Assembly (NCBI GenBank): GCA_050049805.1
Contig: JASFVN010000003.1
Location: 1 to 57,792 of the forward strand
Length of the DNA stretch: 57,792 bases
Direction of reading: 5' to 3'
Origin: JABDNZ01 sp050049805
GTDB taxonomy: Bacteria > Gemmatimonadota > Gemmatimonadetes > Longimicrobiales > Gaopeijiaceae
The position numbers were made by a program, and so were the translations under genes. Below the pieces are notes generated by a model, which made no database searches, was not told the origin of the DNA, and saw nothing but the letters and a program-made list of their open reading frames with translations. Of this stretch, positions 50,431 through 57,792 are shown one piece after another. Within the stretch, counting starts at the first letter, position 1, and every line of letters begins with the position of its first letter.

Positions 50431-53400
50431 ATGACCGACGGAATCAAACGGCGGGATTTTCTGAAAGTGGTGGGAGCCGGTGGAGCGGGAGCCACCATGT
50501 TCGGCTGCTCCACGGAGCAGGTGGAAAAGCTCCTTCCCTATGTGATTCCCGATGAGGAAACCACACCTGGTGTAGCCACCTGGTACACTTCGGTTTGTGG
50601 TGAATGCCCAGCGGGATGTGGCGTATGGGTAAGAACCCGAGAGGGTCGGGTTGTGAAGGTGGAGGGCAATCCGGATCACCCCATTTCGGGTGGGACCCTC
50701 TGCTCCCGCGGTTATTCAGCGGTGCAAGGTCTTTATAATCCTGACCGGCTCACTTCTCCCATGGCGAGAGACGCCTCGGGCTTTACGCCCATCGGTTGGG
50801 ATGAAGCCGAAGCTTTGTTGGCCCAGAGGCTCGGCGATAGTGAGAACCATCTCTTTCTGGCCGGGAGGATGGGGCCGTCTCTGACCAATCTGGTTGATGG
50901 CTTCCTCGCCGACGTCGGAGGAGTGCGCCGGGAATACGAGGGGCTTTCAGAGGCTCCCCTCCGAGAAGCCACGAGGATTGCCTTTGGACGAAACCGGGTG
51001 CCCACCTACGACTTCGCCCAGGCACGCCTGGTCTACTCCTTTGGGGCGGACTTCCTAGAGACCTGGCTTTCGCCGGTGGAGTACCACAGGGGTTTTGCCC
51101 AGGTGGCCGGGATCGATGATCACGGTTCCAAGGGTCGCATGGTCTTCCTGGCTCCGCGCCTCTCGCTAACCGGCCAGAACGCCGACGAGTGGGTCCCCTT
51201 GAAGCCTGGATCGGAAGCTGTGGTGGCCCTGGCAATGGCACACGTCATCGTCCAGGAAGGTGGAGACGCCGGCCCGTACTATCAACGTCTCCTGGAGGGT
51301 TATGACCCCCGGAGTGCCGAGGAGGCTTCCGGTGTGCCTGCCGGTCAGATCGAGGCTCTGGCCCGGGACTTCATGGCAGGAGCGCCGAGTCTGGCTGTAG
51401 GGCCAGGATTGGCCGGGCACCACAGGAACGCCACGGCCGCCAACCTGGCCGTCCACGTCCTCAACCATGTGGCAAGGAATGTGGGCAGAACGGTCCGCCT
51501 CCGGGACTTCGACCAGGGAGCTCCTTCCCTTCCATTCGGTGAGATGGCTTCGGCCCTGTCGGCCATGTCCGGCGTGGGCGTGGTCATGGTTCACGGTGTG
51601 AACCCCGCCTATTCGCTCCCTCCGGCCGCCGGGTTCAGGGAAGCGTTCCCTTCGGCAGGATTCCGGGTTTCCTTCGCCTCGGCCATGGACGAGACGGCGG
51701 AGCTCTGTGACCTGGTTCTTCCGGACCGGCATCCCCTTGAGGCCTGGGGCGACTCGAACCCCCGGCCTGGCCTATTCGCCCTTCAGCAGCCGGCCATGAA
51801 GCCGGTTCCCGGGTTCGACTCGAAGCAGACCGGAGACGTCCTGCTTTCCGTGGCACTCCGGATGGGGTACGACCAGGGCGCTGCCACCTTCTTCGACTTC
51901 CTCCGAGAAGAATGGAGGGGGATTCAGACCGCGGTAGCCCCCGGCGAACCTTTCGACGAGTTCTGGCGCGAGGCCTTGCGAAGGGGTGTTGCGTCCACGA
52001 ATGGTGCCGGTCAGGAAGGGCCGGAACCCCTCCGCTCCCCCGATGCCATCCTCAACTTCGATGTTCCAGACCTGGACGGCTCGGGTGAGTTCGCCCTGAT
52101 CGTCTACCCCTCCTCCAGGTTCGGTGACGGTAAACATGCCAATCGGCCCTGGCTTCAAGAGCTTCCGGACCCGGTTAGCAAGATGGCGTGGCACTCCTGG
52201 GTGGAGGTCCATCCGGCTGCGGCGGAACGGTTGGGTGTCCGGGAGGGGGATCTGGTTCGAGTTCAGTCGCCCCATGGAGAGGTGGAGGTGCCGGTCTGGC
52301 CCTACCCGGGGATCCGGGAGGATGCGGTGGCCCTGGCCATGGGTGGGGGACACGAGGCTTACGGGCGCTACGCCAACGGCATGGGCGTCAACGCTATGAA
52401 GCTTCTTCCGGCGCAGGTGGAGCAGCCCTCGGGGGCCCTGGTGTACCTTGCCACTCGGGTGGATCTGATCCCTACAGGTGAGCGTCGGCCCCTGGCCACC
52501 GTCGAAGGATCTTCTGATCAGCACAATCGGCCCATCGCTCCTGCCGTCACCCTGGCGGCTCTCGGGCACGCCGAATCAGGCCAGACCGAGGTTGAACATG
52601 GTGAGGCGGACCAGGAAGAGGGCCAGCATGGGGCGGGGGGCCACGGCGAGTTGAAGGAGATCCAGGCTATGGGGGGCTTCGCACCGGTCTCCACGGAAGG
52701 GAAGCCGGAGGACTTTCCCCTGGAAGGGAGTCGATACGGCCAGTATGACCCGGCCGAAAATCCTCGCTGGGCCATGACCATCGATCTCGATCGATGTACG
52801 GGGTGTAGCGTCTGCGTAACGGCCTGCCAGTCAGAAAACAACGTCCCCTGGGTAGGAGAGGAGCAAGTGGCCATGGGGCGGGACATGCACTGGATCCGCC
52901 TCGAGCGCTACTACGAGACGGTGGACGCAAGGCATGCGGGCCCGCTGGATGTCCGGTTCCTTCCCATGATCTGTCAGCATTGCGGTAATGCTCCCTGCGA
53001 GCCGGTGTGTCCTGTCTATGCGGCGTACCATACGCCGGAGGGCCTGAACGCTCAGGTGTACAACCGGTGTGTCGGCACGCGGTACTGCGCAAACAACTGC
53101 CCCTACAAGGTCAGAGTCTTCAACTGGTTCGGTTTCACGGAGATGGCCAAGCCGGGTGAACGGCCCTCTGTCCGTCCGGCGGAACCCATGAACTGGGCGT
53201 TCAATCCGGACGTGACGGTCCGGAGCAGCGGAGTCATGGAGAAGTGCTCCTTCTGCGTCCATCGCATCAGGGAGGCCCAGAACCGGGCCAGAGTCGAAGG
53301 GCAGCGTCCCATCGAGGACGGTGAAGTGGCACCGGCTTGTATGCAGGCGTGCCCGGCTCGGGCCATCACCTTTGGCGACATCCGGGATTCACACTCCAGG

Positions 53401-53523
53401 GTGGCCCAGGCGACTCAGAACGAGCGGGGATATCGGGTCCTGGACCAGCACATCAACACGCAACCAGCGGTGACCTATTTGAAGAAGGTCACCTTCCACG
53501 AGGTCGATTCCGGGGAGCACTGA
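50431..53523 (+). CDS. actB: Alternative complex III subunit ActB (molybdopterin-like and Fe-S domains)
   Basis: A Tat signal (IKRRDFLKVVGAGG) is followed by a molybdopterin-oxidoreductase-like domain whose N-terminal Cys set (C56-x2-C59-x3-C63...C91) is intact, although such ActB1 domains are known not to carry molybdenum. A His/Glu-rich linker (about 713-743) leads to the Fe-S domain with four Cys clusters: C789-x2-C792-x2-C795-x3-C799, C848-x2-C851-x4-C856-x3-C860, C880-x5-C886-x3-C890 and CSFC...CMQAC. The protein is the electron-transfer core at the outer face of the membrane. 1030 residues, normal for a fused ActB. Confidence 0.95.
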   Translation: MTDGIKRRDFLKVVGAGGAGATMFGCSTEQVEKLLPYVIPDEETTPGVATWYTSVCGECPAGCGVWVRTREGRVVKVEGNPDHPISGGTLCSRGYSAVQGLYNPDRLTSPMARDASGFTPIGWDEAEALLAQRLGDSENHLFLAGRMGPSLTNLVDGFLADVGGVRREYEGLSEAPLREATRIAFGRNRVPTYDFAQARLVYSFGADFLETWLSPVEYHRGFAQVAGIDDHGSKGRMVFLAPRLSLTGQNADEWVPLKPGSEAVVALAMAHVIVQEGGDAGPYYQRLLEGYDPRSAEEASGVPAGQIEALARDFMAGAPSLAVGPGLAGHHRNATAANLAVHVLNHVARNVGRTVRLRDFDQGAPSLPFGEMASALSAMSGVGVVMVHGVNPAYSLPPAAGFREAFPSAGFRVSFASAMDETAELCDLVLPDRHPLEAWGDSNPRPGLFALQQPAMKPVPGFDSKQTGDVLLSVALRMGYDQGAATFFDFLREEWRGIQTAVAPGEPFDEFWREALRRGVASTNGAGQEGPEPLRSPDAILNFDVPDLDGSGEFALIVYPSSRFGDGKHANRPWLQELPDPVSKMAWHSWVEVHPAAAERLGVREGDLVRVQSPHGEVEVPVWPYPGIREDAVALAMGGGHEAYGRYANGMGVNAMKLLPAQVEQPSGALVYLATRVDLIPTGERRPLATVEGSSDQHNRPIAPAVTLAALGHAESGQTEVEHGEADQEEGQHGAGGHGELKEIQAMGGFAPVSTEGKPEDFPLEGSRYGQYDPAENPRWAMTIDLDRCTGCSVCVTACQSENNVPWVGEEQVAMGRDMHWIRLERYYETVDARHAGPLDVRFLPMICQHCGNAPCEPVCPVYAAYHTPEGLNAQVYNRCVGTRYCANNCPYKVRVFNWFGFTEMAKPGERPSVRPAEPMNWAFNPDVTVRSSGVMEKCSFCVHRIREAQNRARVEGQRPIEDGEVAPACMQACPARAITFGDIRDSHSRVAQATQNERGYRVLDQHINTQPAVTYLKKVTFHEVDSGEH

Positions 53524-53586
53524 TCCCGGTTGGGGAATCCGCTCCTCTGCGGTGCACCCCGAAACTTCGGAGCCGAGAGGCAACGA

Positions 53587-54962
<1,376 letters not shown>

Positions 54963-54963
<1 letters not shown>

Positions 54964-55499
54964 TGAGCGCATCAAAGCAGGGACTTCTGGCCTCCTTCGA
55001 CTACCTGGATTCAGCGGTGGATGCCATACAGGCCCTGAGAAAGGCCGGGTTCAAGCGGAAATCCATTCAGGCCTACGCTCCGGTGCCGGAGCACGATCTC
55101 GAGCACGCCATGGGGTACGGCCAGAGCCCGGTTCGGGTCTTCGCTCTGGTGGGTGCCCTCACCGGGACGGCCACCGGATTCGCACTTTCCATCTTCACGT
55201 CCATGGACTGGCCCCTGGTGGTGGGAGGGAAGCCTATCGTCTCCGTTCCGGCGTTCGTGGTCATCGCTTTCGAGCTGACCATCCTCTTCGGCGCCCTCTC
55301 GACGGTCATCGGACTCTTCATCAACATGCGGCTCCCGAGTCTCAAGCCCCTGGTGGTGTACGACCCGGAGTTCAGCTCGGGCCGATTCGGCGTCTATGTT
55401 TCGGCTGCGTCCGACAAAGTGGGTGAAGCCAGGAAGATCCTGGCCGATCGAGAGCCAGCGGAGCTCCGGGAGGACCCGGAAGGGGTGGCTCATGTTTAA
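54963..55499 (+). CDS. actD: Alternative complex III subunit ActD (DUF3341)
   Basis: A 178-residue protein with an N-terminal soluble ferredoxin-like domain (GLLASFDYLDSAVDAIQALRKAGF), two transmembrane helices (VFALVGALTGTATGFALSI and VPAFVVIAFELTILFGALSTV) and a C-terminal soluble part (YVSAASDKVGEARKIL). It is a structural membrane subunit of complex III. ATG 54963 overlaps the actC stop; the longer frame from 54846 is out of context and was rejected. Confidence 0.93.
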
Positions 55500-56139
55500 G
55501 GCGACGTCGTTTCCCTTGGCGCGCGTTCTCCTGGTGGGCCTCCTCCTTTTCTCGGGTTCCTGCACACCTCTGGACGATGTCATGGCCGGCATCTTCGGCA
55601 GGAGCATGAGGAACCAGACCTCCTTCGATCCCTATGAAGATCCTCGCAATGCGCCGGAGGGTTCGGTTCCCTTTGCATCGGGGACGTTTCCGGCACGGGC
55701 CGGAGAGGTGAACGTGGGCCAGCCCGACGGTTTGGAGGACGTGCCTCCGCCCTTTACCCAGCTGGATGTCCTGAACGAAGCCAACGTGGTGGTCGGCATC
55801 CAGAACCCGGTGGCGGCAACCGAGGAGTCTCTGGATCGGGGACAGGAGCTCTTTCTCCGCTTCTGTGCTCCATGCCACGGACCAAACGCCAGCGGGGTAT
55901 CCGGATACATCCTTCCGGCCGGCTACCCGCCGTACTCTCTCGTCACCGAGAGGGTGGCGGCCTTCACCGACGGTCACATCTACGGGATGATCCGCATGGG
56001 TAGGGGAAACATGCCTGCCTACGGGCATCGGATCACTCATTTCGATCGTTGGCATGTGGTGAACTATTTGCGGGTGCTTCAGGGAGTGGCTTCTCCGCCG
56101 GCCGTAGACGAAGGAGGGGGCGAGGCCCCTTCCAGCTGA
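55492..56139 (+). CDS. actE: Alternative complex III subunit ActE, monoheme cytochrome c lipoprotein
   Basis: A lipoprotein-type signal (ARVLLVGLLLFSGSC) and a single heme site CAPCH in a cytochrome c domain (RGQELFLRFCAPCHGPNAS), with the distal Met in a MGRGNMPAYG segment. It would accept electrons from ActA and pass them to a soluble carrier or an oxidase. About 215 residues. ATG 55492 overlaps the end of actD by 8 bases; the upstream frame to 55396 was rejected. Confidence 0.93.
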   Translation: MFKATSFPLARVLLVGLLLFSGSCTPLDDVMAGIFGRSMRNQTSFDPYEDPRNAPEGSVPFASGTFPARAGEVNVGQPDGLEDVPPPFTQLDVLNEANVVVGIQNPVAATEESLDRGQELFLRFCAPCHGPNASGVSGYILPAGYPPYSLVTERVAAFTDGHIYGMIRMGRGNMPAYGHRITHFDRWHVVNYLRVLQGVASPPAVDEGGGEAPSS

Positions 56140-56148
56140 GGATAAACC

Positions 56149-57456
56149 ATGGGTCAGATCCATATTCCCAGAGAGATCCCGGTTCGCTACCTGCCCCGCT
56201 CCAAAGGGGCTGGAGCCTACTTCTCGATTTTGATTCTCCTCGGCGCCATAGCCTTCGTAGGAACCCTCCTGAGGGATCCGGACCAGGCCTGGCGAGCCTA
56301 TGTGGTGAACTGGCTCTTCTTCACATCTGTGGCCTGCGGGGCTCTGGTCCTGGTAGCGGCTACGACCATCGTGAAAGCGAGGTGGAACTGGTCGGTACGG
56401 AGGGTGGGTCTGGCTTTTTCTGCCTTCCTTCCTTTCTCCTTCCTGCTGTTCCTTCCTATGCTCGGGTTGGGGGCGGACTATTTTCCCTGGATCGATGCCA
56501 TGGCGCACGATCCCATAGTCCAGGAGAAGGCCGCCTATCTGAACATGCCCTTCCTCATCACCCGGAACGTGGTGGGATTGGCTCTCCTTTTCGGCGGCTT
56601 CCTCTACATGGCTTACCTGTACCTCCGGCCTGATCTGGGGCTGACCAAGGAGAGTGGTTCCGCCAAGGATCCTGGCAGGTCAAGATGGGCCGAGCGGTTC
56701 ACGCAGGGTTGGCAGGGGCAGGAGCAGGAAGAGGTTCGTAGCTACCAAGTTCTAAGGCGTCTGGCACCGGCGCTGGTGCTTCTTTATGCCGTAGTCATGA
56801 GCATCGTCGCCTTTGACTGGGCCATGTCGTTGGAGCCCCACTGGTTCTCCACCATCTTCGGCGCCTGGTTCTTCATGGGAGCGCTCTGGGGGGGAGTGGC
56901 GGCTACAGCCTGGGCCGTGGTCTACGCCAAGGGGAGGGATCCGGACCTGAACAAGCTCATGGGGGTGCAGCAGCTACACGACCTGGGCAAACTGGCCTTC
57001 GCGTTCACGGTTTTCTGGGCCTATCTCTTCTTTTCCCAGTACCTGGTGATCTGGTACGGCAAGCTTCCCTGGGAACAAGCCTGGATCATCCATCGGGCCG
57101 AAGCTCCCTGGAGTATGCTCACAGTGGTCACGCTTCTCCTCTGCTTCGTGATTCCCTTCGCTGGGCTGATCGGTCGGAAGGCCAAGATGACGCCCTGGAC
57201 GCTGCGGCTTTTTGCCACGGTGATCCTGGTGGGCCTCTGGTTGGAGCGGTACCTGATGGTCGTCCCGTCCATCCATGATGGCGACCCGACCATCACCTTC
57301 CTGGAGCCGGTGATCGGGTTCCTCTTCTTTGGTCTCTTCCTGGCGAGCGTGAGGTGGTTCCTGGCCACCTTCCCTACGGTACAGGTGTGGCAACCCATGG
57401 TGGATCCGGAGTCGCTGGAGGCCGAGGTCCGGGACGTGGAGGGTGCGCAGGTGTGA
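56149..57456 (+). CDS. actF: Alternative complex III subunit ActF, NrfD-like membrane protein
   Basis: A polytopic protein of 435 residues with about ten helices (YFSILILLGAIAFVGTLL, WLFFTSVACGALVLVAATTIV, ALVLLYAVVMSIVAFDWAMSL), homologous to ActC and completing the membrane module. LEPHWFSTIFGAWFFMG and a YLVIWYGKLPWE loop are typical of ActF. GAGGA precedes ATG 56149. Last gene of the operon, followed by a terminator rather than oxidase genes. Confidence 0.95.
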   Translation: MGQIHIPREIPVRYLPRSKGAGAYFSILILLGAIAFVGTLLRDPDQAWRAYVVNWLFFTSVACGALVLVAATTIVKARWNWSVRRVGLAFSAFLPFSFLLFLPMLGLGADYFPWIDAMAHDPIVQEKAAYLNMPFLITRNVVGLALLFGGFLYMAYLYLRPDLGLTKESGSAKDPGRSRWAERFTQGWQGQEQEEVRSYQVLRRLAPALVLLYAVVMSIVAFDWAMSLEPHWFSTIFGAWFFMGALWGGVAATAWAVVYAKGRDPDLNKLMGVQQLHDLGKLAFAFTVFWAYLFFSQYLVIWYGKLPWEQAWIIHRAEAPWSMLTVVTLLLCFVIPFAGLIGRKAKMTPWTLRLFATVILVGLWLERYLMVVPSIHDGDPTITFLEPVIGFLFFGLFLASVRWFLATFPTVQVWQPMVDPESLEAEVRDVEGAQV

Positions 57457-57494
57457 CGCGAAGAATCCTGAAAACCGCCGATGTCGCAAGATGA

Positions 57495-57526
57495 GAGAGC
57501 CACCCTTTGGGCGGCTCTCGTCTTTT
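57495..57526 (+). terminator. Rho-independent terminator of the act operon
   Basis: GAGAGCC pairs with GGCTCTC; an inner CCC-TTT-GGG continues the stem after an A-C mismatch, and GTCTTTTTC follows directly. It lies 38 bases after the actF stop. Confidence 0.85.
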
Positions 57527-57587
57527 TCATCTCCCGGATCGTTTGTGAGGTGAAATCGTAGCCTGGTCGGTTCCTGAGGTTGGTTGG

Positions 57588-57792
57588 CTAGCCCCTCACG
57601 AGTCGAAGGACCTCGTCATGAAGGAGCCCGTTCGTGGAGATCCCGGAGCCTCCGTCCAAACGAGGCTTTCCGGCCAGGTCGGTGAAGCGGCCTCCGGCCT
57701 CCTCCAAAATGGGCACGAAAGGAGCTGCATCCCAGGGGGAAAGAACAGGATCGATCATGATTTCCGCTCTCCCCGTAGCCACCAGGATGTGA
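57588..57792 (-). CDS. Inositol monophosphatase family protein, C-terminal part
   Basis: The frame is open to the right edge, so the 5' end is outside the window. The visible C-terminus, HILVATGRAEIMIDPVLSPWDAAPFVPILEEAGGRF, with the metal-binding Asp in the family's WD-x-A motif and the terminal NG-L-L-H-x-E-V, is the last third of inositol-monophosphatase/histidinol-phosphatase (HisN-type) enzymes. Which substrate applies cannot be decided from this part. Confidence 0.85.
   Translation of the reverse strand, partial: HILVATGRAEIMIDPVLSPWDAAPFVPILEEAGGRFTDLAGKPRLDGGSGISTNGLLHDEVLRLVRG

Overview
This is a high-GC bacterial chromosome segment with dense genes, many ATGA/TGATG overlaps and clear AGGAGG-type ribosome sites. 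The gene content suggests a member of the Gemmatimonadota or a near relative, possibly marine or soil. This rests on a Pkn-type Ser/Thr kinase with a C-terminal TPR region, a PadR regulator paired with an ADOP/MacB-type permease, a 6-bladed beta-propeller lipoprotein, many Tat or lipoprotein-exported hydrolases, a YpdA-type (bacillithiol) reductase and a six-gene alternative complex III operon. The phylum call is inference from gene content. No rRNA, tRNA, CRISPR array, phage or complete insertion sequence was seen.

Layout. 1-5.7 kb: the end of an NAD(P)-binding protein, a propeller lipoprotein, an acyltransferase-3 gene broken by an in-frame TAG, a beta-lactamase-fold serine hydrolase and an HSL-type esterase. 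5.7-14.2 kb: a methyltransferase-cutC-small membrane protein-P-loop kinase run, a sugar-isomerase-like Tat protein, small membrane proteins, the kinase-TPR sensor, a zinc-ribbon membrane protein and a lipoprotein, closed by a strong hairpin. 14.2-25.4 kb: a hydrolase fused to a polytopic membrane domain, a TonB-dependent receptor with His/Glu-rich loops, an NADPH:FMN reductase-like flavoprotein, an S9 peptidase and the PadR-ADOP pair. 25.7-34.0 kb: a creatininase-fold hydrolase with an SDR, a MoxR/ChlI-like AAA ATPase, a membrane-bound CCG-domain Fe-S oxidoreductase, and an MBL-ggt-NUDIX operon. 34.2-41.0 kb: lon, selD, a SirB1-like protein, ygfZ and ypdA. 41.2-49.3 kb: an N-acyl-D-amino-acid deacylase overlapping a LuxE-like/LuxC-like pair, a macro-domain protein with an AbrB-like protein, and a NatAB-like ABC exporter. 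49.3-57.5 kb: actABCDEF (alternative complex III) with its own promoter and terminator, then the edge of an inositol-monophosphatase-family gene.

The strongest non-obvious result is selD. A conventional ORF begins at an internal ATG and lacks the catalytic N-terminus. Reading upstream through an in-frame TGA restores the SelD motif LTQLSHGSG-U-ACK, so the gene encodes selenocysteine (Sec23) at the position of E. coli Cys17. A hairpin with a G-initiated loop lies just downstream of the UGA, as expected for a bacterial SECIS. This predicts a complete selenocysteine pathway elsewhere in the genome. The second most interesting unit is the deacylase-LuxE-LuxC cassette, which has the fatty-acid-reductase half of bioluminescence without luciferase and is physically coupled to an exported N-acyl-amino-acid deacylase. 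All functions are inferred from sequence and family knowledge; no searches were run.
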